A stretch of DNA of 64,000 bases from Rhineura floridana (taxonomy: Eukaryota > Chordata > Lepidosauria > Squamata > Rhineuridae): assembly GCF_030035675.1 (NCBI RefSeq), contig NC_084500.1, positions 11,343,100-11,407,099 on the forward strand. Direction: 5' to 3'. Position numbers and translations under genes: made by a program. The notes beneath the pieces were generated by a model, which was not told the origin of the DNA, ran no database searches, and saw nothing but the letters and a program-made list of their open reading frames with translations. Positions 9,774 to 19,545 of this stretch are shown here, in pieces. Each line of letters begins with the position of its first letter. Position 1 is the stretch's first letter.

Positions 9774-10025
9774 TAGGGTTGCTAGGCTCAGGGCCTGAGA
9801 TTGATCCTGTGTCTTTAGGAGAAGAGAAAGTCAGCCAAGTGCAGGTGTTCTTGCAACATTATAATGTTGCAAGAGGTCTTCTGTATCTTTAAAAGTTGTG
9901 CAGAGGGGAGAATTCCACCTTGTGGTTTTTCCCATTACAGTGTTGCAACAACACCTGCACTTGGCTGACTTTCTCTTCTCCTAAAGATACAGGATCAGTC
10001 TCAGGCCCTGAGCCTGGCAACCCTA
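9774..10025. mobile_element. Palindromised hAT-like MITE (tagggttgc ends)
   Basis: Read on the minus strand, the right three quarters match the 8397-8613 element in order. The left quarter is an inverted copy of the right end, so the element is a long near-perfect hairpin with arms of about 85 bases. A smaller hairpin (ttgcaacattataatgttgc) lies at the fold point. No matching target duplication was found. Confidence 0.6.
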
Positions 10026-10216
10026 ATAGGGAGGTTTCCTTGTTTGTTGGGAAGCCCAAGCAAAGTGAGCAAAACAAGTAGAAACGCCAAAGCATGTTTC
10101 CAGCTATTCAGATGCTAACTACAAATGAAGATTACAAATAAGCACAACCTGTTCCCCCACCCCCAAAGCAATATGCCTGCAGAGGAAACCCTTGCGCTGC
10201 ATTGGTATATTTTGCA

Positions 10217-10345
10217 GCCGGGCACCTAGCTCAGTGGGAGAGCACATGCTCTGCATGCAGGAAGTCCTGGGTTCACTCCCTGCCATCTGCATACCCGGTA
10301 GGGCGGAAGGCAGAGAGCCCAACAGTAGATGGAGTCACAATCAAT
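10217..10345 (+). mobile_element. SINE-A head
   Basis: A box ctagctcagtgggagagca and B box gggttcactccc, then a diverged body. A tail-like stretch resumes near 10590-10660 (gtaggcaacattgagctac), suggesting one copy interrupted by about 200 bases of GC-rich sequence. Confidence 0.65.
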
Positions 10346-10662
10346 GATAGGCGGAGCCAACTAAATCTAGTTTTGTCTCCATCTCCAGCCATCTGAGCTC
10401 TGCAAGGGCAACACTGAGACTAAGGGGGAGGAAGCCGATTGCCAGAGCTACCCACTAGGCTGGTTTGCCAATAGGAAGGTGGGCGAGTGGGTGGGTGGGG
10501 CTGGCTGATCATGGAATGAAGTCAGTGGGGCACCGGCCCACTTGCCCAAATGGGCCTGCCTCCCCGTCCAGGCCTCTGTCTGCTGAAAGTGACCAACTGC
10601 AGTAGGCAACATTGAGCTACAGGGACCTAACAGTCCAACTCGATATAAAGCAGGTTCATGTG

Positions 10663-10803
10663 GTTTGGGGTGTTGGGAGACCCAAGTTCAAATCCCTCCA
10701 CTCAGCCATGAAGCTTACTAAGTGACATGGGCTGTTGCAAGGATAAACCAGGGAGGAGAGCCATGTTCAATACCCTTAGCTGAAAGGCTGGATAGAAAGA
10801 TCA
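10663..10803 (+). mobile_element. SINE-B fragment
   Basis: Has the B box aagttcaaatccc, tgaagcttactaagtgacat and tgttgcaaggataaaccagg in the SINE-B order. It ends near ggctggatagaaagatc. Confidence 0.5.
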
Positions 10804-11264
10804 GTACACCTCCCTGTCCTATGAAGAAACAGTTCAGAAATAACTGCTGGCCCAACCACAAGGCAAAGCGAGGCAGCCACATCAAGCAGCAGATGTCGGG
10901 GTGGTGGTGATAGCAACAGCCCACGCCGCAGCAGGCCAGTCCTCCCGAGTTGCCCTCCCAACATGGATAGATCAGGCTGCACGGCAAAAAGGAGGAGGGG
11001 ATGTGCATAAACCCACAGAATATACTGCACATTACAGCAAATTATTTCTCTCTGTGAGTTTTGAGGACTGGTCGCAGGAGGTACATGGTGCAATGGTGAG
11101 GTTTAGGTTTGCTCTACCTACTGACCTGAAATAAAATATTCCTCTACAGCCACCAATGTGCATGTTCTTGGGCAAGGGGGCACCTGCTGCTCTGCCCAAA
11201 GAAGCCAAAGGTTTGGAGCCAGTCCTAGTTGCGTGCTGCTGTTTAGACATGACATGGGAAGTGG

Positions 11265-11362
11265 CCTTATTCAGGCAGGGGACATTCCCAGTCCTGCTTG
11301 GAGATGAGGGGACCGAACGTGAGGTCTTCTGCATGCGAGGCAGACTGAGCCCTTCCCCAAGT
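11265..11362 (-). mobile_element. SINE-A head fragment
   Basis: On the plus strand it runs gacattcccagtcctgcttg, ggtcttctgcatgcgagg, agcccttcccc, which is the reverse of the SINE-A head and early body. Confidence 0.55.
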
Positions 11363-11739
11363 TCTAAGAGTTACAGAGGAGGGAGAAAAACGTCTATGCA
11401 CTTTCATCAAGCCATTTATCCCTCTCCTTTTATTTCCAGTGTTCACAGGCGAGTGCCGATCCTTATGTAGGCAAAACAGGACCATCCATGTATGGACTGT
11501 GATACCAGGAGACTTCAGGAAATAGCAAGCTCTGCAGAAGTACTTTTTTCTTTTTAAACCAAGAGGACAGGAACCCTCCAAAAACAACCCAGTGAGGGAT
11601 GAGTGGCTGCAGTATACTTAGCGGTTGTTGAGAGAAAAAGAAAAGAGGAAAGGAGGGGAAGGAATCGAATATCCAGAACAGGAGCACTCTGCACTGCAAC
11701 ATTTTGTTGCAGGTCCTACTTGTCGTTTTACAAATCTAA

Positions 11740-11915
11740 AGTACCTCATAGGAACTGCCCTTTACAAAATCAGACCATCTAGTCCAAAATCAGACCAAAT
11801 TGGTCCATCTAGCTCAGTATTGTCTACACGCTGACTGGCAGTGGCTCTCCAGGGTGTCAGGCAGAAGTCTCTCCCAGCCCTACCCGGAGATGCTGAGCGT
11901 TGAGCATGGAACCTC
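11740..11915 (-). mobile_element. SINE-A copy
   Basis: Shows ggtccatctagctcagtatt, gactggcagtggctctcc and ctctcccagccctacc in reverse SINE-A order. The head is degraded, and the stretch next to the tail contains a short duplication (aaaatcagacca twice). Confidence 0.65.
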
Positions 11916-11989
11916 TTGAGGGATGGCCTGTCCCCATGACCATTTGCTGAATTCCCCAGTCAGCTGCTGTTTCCCACCAGCAAGGCACC

Positions 11990-12062
11990 GTGCAGAACTT
12001 TTGGGCCAACAATCACAGCTGTTGGGAGTTGCAGTCGAGAACGTCTTGAGGAAGGCTGGCAT
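11990..12062. mobile_element. MITE-N fragment
   Basis: Contains aacaatcacagctgttggga, gttgcagtcgagaacgtctt and gaggaaggctggc, one diverged arm of MITE-N. Confidence 0.4.
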
Positions 12063-12329
12063 TCTCCCCTCTCTCCCCAAAGATGAAACGCAGGACATCA
12101 TCATGAGCAAGATGTACACTGGGTGGAGCTACATTAGAAACCAAAGGAAGCCCAGACAACATGCACGGCACGTCAACTTCCTTTCCAAGCTCAACTCACT
12201 GCAAAGCAGATCAGAAAGTCTTGCAATGCGCCTATGCCACTGGCAGCCAGATTTCATAGGCAGGGAAGAGGGTGAAGGAGACGTCCTTTTGCAGAGCACA
12301 GGTAGGAGGTAGGTAGAGATGAAGGAGTA

Positions 12330-12868
12330 ATTCTGTGTGGTTTACATTTTAATGAGAAGCTACCTAATTCGTATTCCTTGAGTGTAGGGAGTTGGGTGTT
12401 GCTGAACTACAACTCCCATCAGCCCCTGCAAGCATAGCGAATGGCCAGGGATGATGGGGGTTGGAGTTCAGCAACACTGAAAGGGCCAAAGGTTCTCTAC
12501 ACCTGCAACAGGCAAACCAAACCACAGCCATCTTTCAAAATTTGCACCCCTCTGAATTCTGCGACGCAGTTCTCCAAACAAACAACGTGCACAGAAATGT
12601 ATATGTTAGGAGAAAATAAATAAAAACATATATTAGTGAAAACAATGTACAGAAATGCAAAACCACTTGCAACAATGTGTATGCTGAGAAAAACTTCATA
12701 CAAAAATGTGTTTATTAGGAGAAAGTTGTATCAAAATGCTGACAACTTTTCATGAGGGCTTTTTTTTTTTTAAATTGCAGTTTGCTGCAGAAATATGGAT
12801 AGCTGAATTTAAGATTGGAAAAACGGGGAACAAAAATCAAAACTGAGAAGATTCGTCCATCCCTACTG
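12330..12868. mobile_element. MITE-W copy with a nested MITE-N
   Basis: The family order is gaagctacctaattc, ccacagccatctttcaaaa, ttctgcgacgcagttctcc, acagaaatgtatatgttagg, ending ttcgtccatccctact. A MITE-N at 12380-12504 (gctgaactacaactcccatc to aaaggttctctacacctgca) interrupts it. Confidence 0.6.
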
Positions 12869-13117
12869 GTAGGTAGCTTTTTCCACTCAAGTTTTTCCTA
12901 GAGCCGTTTGGCAAGATAGCAATTGCCAAGCCTCTCTGCACTAGTTCCAGCCAGTTAAGTTTGAGGGTGGGGCGCAGGGCAATGGGTGCATTTTAGAAAG
13001 TTAGATGCATGCACACATAAGCATAAAAGTGGTCATATTGAAACATAAATTTAAGTGTGCACATTTCACAGCTGCCATGGAATGATTTGAACTGGCTGAT
13101 AACAATTAAATTTCTCT

Positions 13118-13470
13118 ACTCCGGGGGCAGGGAATCTTTTCCAGCCCTAGAGCCACATTTCCTTCTGCGCAACTTTCCGAAGCCATATGCCACTGGTGGG
13201 CACGGCCAGAGGCAAAAGCAGGGCAAGCAACCAACTTAAATTTTTCGTACCGCAGGCTAGTACGTGCACACACGCTTCCGTATCCTCCATCCAGACAAGG
13301 AAGAAGCAACATCAGAGTTCAAGGGCATATTCAACCAGGCAAAAGCACTCATTGTGCGAAGGAGGGCAAGTGAGGGGGTGCAGCCTGGGGAAAGTTCAGC
13401 GGGCCGGACAGAGAGGCCTGGGGGGAGACATTTGGGTCTGGGCATCAGATTTGCTGGCTCTACGATCAAC
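13118..13470. mobile_element. Short hAT-like MITE related to the 5.2 kb element
   Basis: Starts ccgggggcagggaatctttt and agccacatttccttctg; the right part (ggcaagtgagggggtgcagc, gggccggacagagaggcctg) matches the 5215-5405 body. Ends are not precise. Confidence 0.4.
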
Positions 13471-13504
13471 TATTTAAAAAATCAACCTTAGTGATGTTTA
13501 ATAT

Positions 13505-14000
13505 TCCACCTAAACATAATCTTTAATCTAAATGTTCAGAGGGTATGCAGTCAGATGCCTCCCCAACTCAACAACCTCCCACTCTCTCCATCCCCGAGGG
13601 ACAGAAGGGGAAGACATTCAATTCAGTTTGCATTTAAAGGGGAACCTACCTAATCTGCAAATGTCCAGAGACAGTATATGAGAACCAAAACGCAGCCAAC
13701 CTGCAAAATGCACACGCGCCCGAACTTTGCAATGCCGTTCTCCAGCCACATAATGTGTAAAAAACATGCACAGAGTGCACATAACAATGCATTATACCAG
13801 AGGAAAATAATACAAATGCATATTAGGGGGAAATGATCTGCAAAAATGTGTATATTAGGCACACTTGCATACAAAAGTGTGTATGAGAATTTCACACTAA
13901 ATGCCGATGGGGACATTTTTTTACACTGCCGTGTAATTTGGAGAACTAAAGACTAGAAAAATGTGAGAAAGCAAAATGGACAGATTCACCCATCTCTACC
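13505..14000. mobile_element. MITE-W copy
   Basis: Has catttaaaggggaacctacc, gagaaccaaaacgcagccaa, tttgcaatgccgttctccag, several tattag motifs and the terminus gattcacccatctctacc. It is the longest uninterrupted MITE-W in the window. Confidence 0.65.
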
Positions 14001-14010
14001 CCTAAACTTA

Positions 14011-14200
14011 GGAACATATAAACTGCCTTGCATCAAGTCAGACCAGTGGTCCATCTAGCTTAGTACTGCCTCCACCGATTGGCAGCGGCCCTCCAGTGTT
14101 TCAGGCGGGGACTCCCTTCCAGCCCTACCTGGAGATTGAACCAGCTGCCTTCTGCATGCAAGGCAGGTGCTCTGCCAGTGAACTGCAGCCCTTCCCATCC
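14011..14200 (-). mobile_element. SINE-A copy
   Basis: The reverse of SINE-A is complete: gtggtccatctagcttagta, tggcagcggccctccag, ccagccctacctggag, then the head with ttctgcatgcaaggcag and tgctctgccagtgaactgca. Confidence 0.8.
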
Positions 14201-14929
14201 GTGAGCCCCTGACTGTGACGACTCCGATGCCGGGTTTCATGCACGTAACTGCAGGGTAAGAGAGAGCGCTCAAGAGTTAAAGCCCAGACAAAGTCCACTT
14301 ACGGCTGGCATTGCAAAGACAGAGATGTATTGATTGCAGAGGCGCTCATTCCGCGCCACCCTCGCTAGGCTGTCTCACTTGCCAATCTCTCCCATGGGGG
14401 GGGCGGCGTCAATCAAGAAGGGGGGAAAGATGGCACAAGCTATTTTTAGCAGGTCACAAGGCTTTCTCAGCCTATCTGCGGAGGCTTTCTCTCCCCCCCC
14501 CGCCCTCCTTCTCCTCTTCCCCCTGTGCATGTCCCAGTCTTAATACAGACCACCGGAACGGGAACTGGGGAGGTGGGCAGAAGAGCACCAAAAAAACGGC
14601 TCAGCCAGCCTCTCCTACTCTTCATTTAGAAAACAGGAAGACACTCCACTCCCCCCCCCATTAGGACATGGGAGGATGTATTTAAGGGCTGCAGGCATCA
14701 CAAGCAGGGCATGCACCATCTGGTGCGCTCTTGAAACACAGACGCACACATATATGTTTTATCAACCACAACTGTTGCCTAATGATGCTGAAATACATTT
14801 ACTGGCCTAGGAAGATGTGTTGGGGGGGAGAGGAGCGGGAGTGGCAAGGAGGTTTCTGGGTAGCCACAGTAAAAGAAACATGGCTACCGCTCTTCTCTTC
14901 CCCCAGACCGACTGTCAGATGAGGACTCG

Positions 14930-15106
14930 GGAAACCAGGGTTCAAATCCCCTTTCGGCCATGAAGCGCACTAGGTAGCCTTGGGGCAGACACACTCTCTC
15001 TCAGCCTGACCGACCTCAAGGGGTTGTTGTTAAGATAAAATCGGGAGGGGGGCCATGTTTGTTCACCCCTTTGAGCTTTTTGGAGGAAAGTTGGGATATA
15101 AATGTT
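14930..15106 (+). mobile_element. SINE-B copy
   Basis: Runs from agggttcaaatcccc through gccatgaagcgcactagg, ctctcagcctgaccgacctc, aaggggttgttgttaagata to the L2-like tail ttggaggaaagttgggatat. A Sauria-type SINE has inserted into its tail. Confidence 0.75.
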
Positions 15107-15336
15107 GAAAATGGAAATGGACTGCCTTCAAGTCGATTCCGACTTATGGCGACCCTATGAATAGGGTTTTCATGGTAAGCGTTATTCAGAGGGGGTTTAC
15201 CATTGCCTTCCTCTGAGGATGGGAGGCAGTGACTGGCCCAAGGTCACCCAGTGAGCTTAATGGCTGTGTAGGGATTCGAACCCTGGTCTCTCAGGTCATA
15301 GTCCAGTACCTTAACCACTACACCACTCTGGCTCTC
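15107..15336 (-). mobile_element. Sauria-type SINE, full length
   Basis: Flanked by the direct repeat ataaatgtt (15098-15106 and 15337-15345), its target duplication. On the minus strand it runs from gagagccagagtggtgtagt through the B box ggttcgaatccc to the BovB-like tail (gggtcgccataagtcgga, atcgacttgaaggcagtcc). It looks intact and young, and lies in the SINE-B tail. Confidence 0.9.
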
Positions 15337-15365
15337 ATAAATGTTAGAACAGTAGTAATAATAAA

Positions 15366-15462
15366 GCTCATTGGGTGACCTTGGCCAGTTACTGTCCTAC
15401 CTCACAGGATTGTTGTGAGGATAAAACAGAGAGAGACAGTGCAGCACCTTGAAACTGGTTGT
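15366..15462 (+). mobile_element. SINE-B fragment
   Basis: Contains ctcattgggtgaccttggc, tacctcacaggattgttgtg and aggataaaacagagag. The head and the final tail are missing. Confidence 0.6.
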
Positions 15463-16024
15463 CATCTTTCCTGGTAGAGTTGACCAGGCTGTTTTTCGTC
15501 TTAACTAACTGTTGACCAGGGAAAAGAATAAAGAAATCCAGGAGTTTAGCATAGCAGTGACTGAGCAGTAACATGTCTACCCAAAGTGAAAAAGGGGAAG
15601 ATGTGAGTTCCAGCTCTTTCTAACTCAGGTTTAATTTCATTTTTTTAAAAATATGTTTTCCCCCCTCTCTGAGCAGTAAATATTTTAAAAGTTACCTTGC
15701 TACTGCAAATGCAACTAAAACCCATCCTTAGGGTATTCATATACTAGGAAGGTTTATTGTTTTATTGGCACTTTATGATGATCAGTAGATGCCCTGGGGA
15801 ACCCAAGGCAAGACAGAACGGAAGGATGTCATTAGTCAAAAGATTTTTTTAAAAGATTCCTTTTTGCAACAGCTCCCAGCTCTCAACCACCAGTGGATGG
15901 ATGATCTAACTTCTTGATCAACATACATGCTTACTAAGAATCCAAGCCAACAACAAGGCATCCATCTGTTCATGTTGACTGGGGCTAATGGAAGTCGTAG
16001 TTCTAAACTTCTGGAGGGTGCCAC

Positions 16025-16205
16025 ATTGGAAGCTGCCTTATACTAAGACTGTTGGTCTATCTAGCTCAATATTGTCTACACTGACTGGCAGCAGCTCTCC
16101 AGGGTTTCAGACAGGAAGTTTTTCCAGCACCACCTGGAGATGCAGAGAATGGAGCCTGAGACATTCTGCATGCAAAACAGATGCTCTACCGCTCTGCACT
16201 TCCAA
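16025..16205 (-). mobile_element. SINE-A copy
   Basis: Reverse of SINE-A: ggaagctgccttatactaag, ctatctagctcaatattgtc, ggcagcagctctccaggg, cacctggagatgcagag, ttctgcatgcaaaacagatg. Confidence 0.85.
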
Positions 16206-16555
16206 TGCAGGGTTGAGTTCTCTCCATGCAAAAAAAATTAAAATATTTGGGGCAGCTCCAAAATTCTGCACCACGCAAACCACAACTTGCATCATGCATA
16301 CACGATATATATTAAGCAGATATTTTTCTCTCCTTTTGGAACACATTATGCATAAAATTATACCTATACAAATAAATTGTGCGGAATTGATTCATGAGTC
16401 TGGTGCTCAGGCAAGGTATTAAAGTCGGACTCTCCAAACACTGGAAATCACATGCAGGCATCCTTCTGGCTTCTGAGGGACTGAGCGCCACACTTTCAAA
16501 CTCATCTTTGCAATAAGGTCTAGAAACTTGGCTTTAGTTATTTTTGTGCACTTCT

Positions 16556-16735
16556 CATCTAGCTTAGTATTCATCTATCTCAGTATTGTCTACACTGACT
16601 GGCAGCACCTCTCTCAGGTGTCAGGCGATGGTCTCTCCCAGCCCTCCCTGGAGATGCCAGGGATTGAACCTGGGACTCTGGATGCAAAGCAGACGTTCTG
16701 CCACTGAACTACGGCCTTTCCTGTGAAGGGGGATG
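16556..16735 (-). mobile_element. SINE-A copy
   Basis: Reverse of SINE-A with ctcagtattgtctacactga, gtctctcccagccctccct, the B box complement gggattgaacctggg and ttctgccactgaactacggc. Confidence 0.85.
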
Positions 16736-16919
16736 CCCCACCCAACAAGCCTTGTATGTGTACTGATGTTAATGTTATTTTAAAAGCTGGTTCAAGTCTA
16801 GAGCATAATTCTTTCTGCCATTCCTCAAACGTGAGAGAGACCAAATGCTGCACGTCAACATAGGCACACACAAAATGTCTGTGTCTGTCTATGGGGAGAA
16901 AAATAATGCATGGGTCTTT

Positions 16920-17310
16920 TGTGATTAGGGATGGGGGCGAAATTTAAAGCCAGATCGATCAAATCTGCACTCTCCGAAACAACATAAGAACTGAAACACG
17001 GCAATCCTTCAAAATTCACCTTATCCAAACTTTGCAGTTCAGCTCTTCAATCAATTAATGTGTACAAAAGGGTAAAGTGTGCATATAAAAGCATATATTA
17101 GCAAAAAATAACATAAACAATGCATCATATTAGGAGAAATTGCTTGCAAAATGTGTAAATTAAGTCAAAACTACACACAAAAGTGTGATTAGTAGGAGAA
17201 ATTACACTGAAGAATTCTCAATGAGGATTTAAAAAAAAAAATTCAGCAGAAATGCAGAGAACTGAATTTACGAATGGAAAAACGAGAAGACCAAATTGGA
17301 CAGACCCTTC
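16920..17310. mobile_element. MITE-W copy
   Basis: Starts ttagggatgggggcgaaatt, continues tctgcactctccgaaacaac, tttgcagttcagctcttcaa, and ends near tggacagacccttcca. It is AT-rich with repeated tattag/taagtc spacing. Confidence 0.65.
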
Positions 17311-18244
17311 CATTTGTGACCTGATCTATTCAGCCCAAAGTTGTAAGCATTTTTCCCACAGCTTAAAAAACAAGCTTCCCTCCCTCTCTCTGCCTCTCAC
17401 TCGGGCCAAACCATGGACTCCAGGGGCTGCTTATTACACAGATCTGCCATCATCCTCGCAGCCTTCAAAGCTCTGCGGTGCCCGTGTGCCAAATGGGAAG
17501 CCAGCTAAGCCAAACTCTCATTGTTCTCCAAAGGAAGTCCTCTCACCACAGCAGACCTCACGAAGATCATGTGACTGAGGTTACAACTGCTAGAGGCTGA
17601 ACAAATAACATTGTAATGAGTCAGCAAAGGTTTCAGAGGATCATCTCTGACAGGTAAGGGGAGGGATGAATCTAGATCTGAAACAGGGGTCTTCCAGCCC
17701 ATAGTCTCCAAAATCTGTTTCTGGAGTTGGTGTGGAAAAGGGACCTGGACGTTCAGCTGGGAAAAAGGTAAGGGCAGGACACAAGATTCAGAGCAATGGC
17801 CCTGGCCAATCCAAAGGCTTTTTATTGCCTGCTAAATTTCAGAGGATGCTGTTGGATGCTCCTTTTCCCTTTGCGGCCTGAAGAGGGCTTGGAGGCCTCA
17901 GGAGGCACAGCAGGGACATACATTTTGGCTGGCTATGGTACAGGATCATTTGAAGACTGACTTAGATTGTCCCTCCAGACAGGGTTTTTTTCAGGTGTAT
18001 TGCGCAACATGTCACTGATGCAATAGGAGCACATTAGCGGTGGATTTATACTGGACCGTCCACACATCAGTCCACCTTAATAGTTGTTCTGTTGTGCTTC
18101 CCCAACACAACTGCGAGTTACGGGATGTGCACTGATTGGAAACAAACCTTTTGCAGGCACAAATAGTGCTGATCACATATAACCACCCAAATACCATCAC
18201 AAGCGCTAATCATCATGAATGCACGACAAAAAGGGCATCTGGAG

Positions 18245-18620
18245 GAGCTATCTAACCATCTAGCACAGTGTGATAGACCTTGACTGGCAGCAGCTCGTCA
18301 GAGTCTCAGGCAGGTCTTTGCCCTCAGCTACTGCCCAGGACTCTGTTAACTGGAGATGCCAAGGACCAAACCTGGGTCTTTCTGGCTATCTTCAACCTCC
18401 ATGGACTGAGGCTGTATGCTTCTGAATGCCAGTTGCTAGAGACTGCAGGAGGGGAGAGTGCTCTTGTGCTTAGGTCCTGCTTGAGGGTTTCCGTTGGGCA
18501 TCTGGTTGCCCACAGTGAGAACTAGATGCTGGACTGGATGGGCCGCTGGAGTGATCCAGCAGGCTTTTCTTATGGCCTGTAAGCAAAGCAGGTGCTCTGC
18601 CACCAAGTTGTGACCCCTCT
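18245..18620 (-). mobile_element. SINE-A copy split by a CR1-L3-like tail
   Basis: The left part (accatctagcacagtgtgat, ggcagcagctcgtcagagtc, to aaacctgggtctttctggc) and right part (gcctgtaagcaaagcaggtg, ctctgccaccaagttgtgac) make a reverse SINE-A. A LINE 3' end fills 18383-18574. Confidence 0.75.
18383..18574 (+). mobile_element. CR1-L3-like LINE 3' end
   Basis: Matches the 3' end of the 49915-54223 LINE: gtatgcttctgaatgccagt, ggaggggagagtgctcttg, tgatccagcaggcttttc, ending ttcttatg. It sits inside a SINE-A. Confidence 0.8.
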
Positions 18621-18674
18621 CCATTCTTTGCAATTGCCATTGATCCCCATCACTTACAGAGGACTCGAGAAGAG

Positions 18675-18780
18675 GCAGTGGAAACTGGGACTCCCGATGT
18701 CAGTGGGGCAGTGAATCCACTCCGGGTTTTAGCCCAAAATTTCAAGGTGCTTAGCACCTTGGTGCTCACCTTGGGGAGAG
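18675..18780. repeat. Half of a palindromic repeat (see 21903-22050)
   Basis: Contains gatgtcagtggggcagtgaa, tccactccgggttttagccc and caaggtgcttagcacctt. The same arm occurs with its inverted partner at 21903-22050. Confidence 0.4.
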
Positions 18781-19545
18781 GCGAGTCTCTTGTTTCATGC
18801 CATGATTTGTCGATGCTCAGACGTAGCCAAAAATGTCTCCCCTTCACTTATGTCTCCAAATCCCAATGTGGAAGAACCCCGGACCCTTCCAAAATTGTCA
18901 GGGAACTTGCTCCTTCTCCCCCCACCCAGCCCAAAGCAAGGGAATCCCCCCTTCCAAGATCTCTGTGATGCATAGATAATTCAGGGGAGGGAAAGAGGTC
19001 TCTTGCATCATGCCGGGCAGGTGGCTACCAAAAGCAGGTGCGTGGTAGCCACCGAAAGTGGCTGCATTTATGAGCGATAGGGCTGAGGAATTGCATACCA
19101 CCTGGAGGGCCACAGGGTCTCCCATCCCCACAGTAAAAAGCTTCAGCACACTTTAATTCTTGCACATCCTCATCAAGAGAATAATAAAATTCAAAACCCA
19201 CATTTGGCACAGCAGGAAAGTCAGAGGAATATATATATAAACTGTTTCCAACATAACTGAACACCTACAAAAATATGCCAGTGTAACCTCAAATTGGTAG
19301 CTCTTTTGGAACGCCGTTCCAAAGAACACGGTCACTGAAACCACATCCTTCCTTCTCCCTCCTCAGGCTAATGCATCCAGTAGCTGCCTCCTCGTCTACA
19401 GCTCTGGACAAATTTTTTTAAGCCTGCAAATTCAGTTGCTGGTACAATTCACAGCATCGTTTGTGGGTCCCTGGAGAGCCCTCCGAAGGCTGGGCATTTC
19501 GGCATTTCGGTATGCTCAGCAAACTAGTGAAAAGTGAAAACACAG

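Noticed and set aside
16556-16735. Genuine tRNA genes at the many A-box/B-box pairs
   Set aside because: None folds into a complete tRNA; all continue into the SINE-A, Sauria-type or SINE-B bodies.
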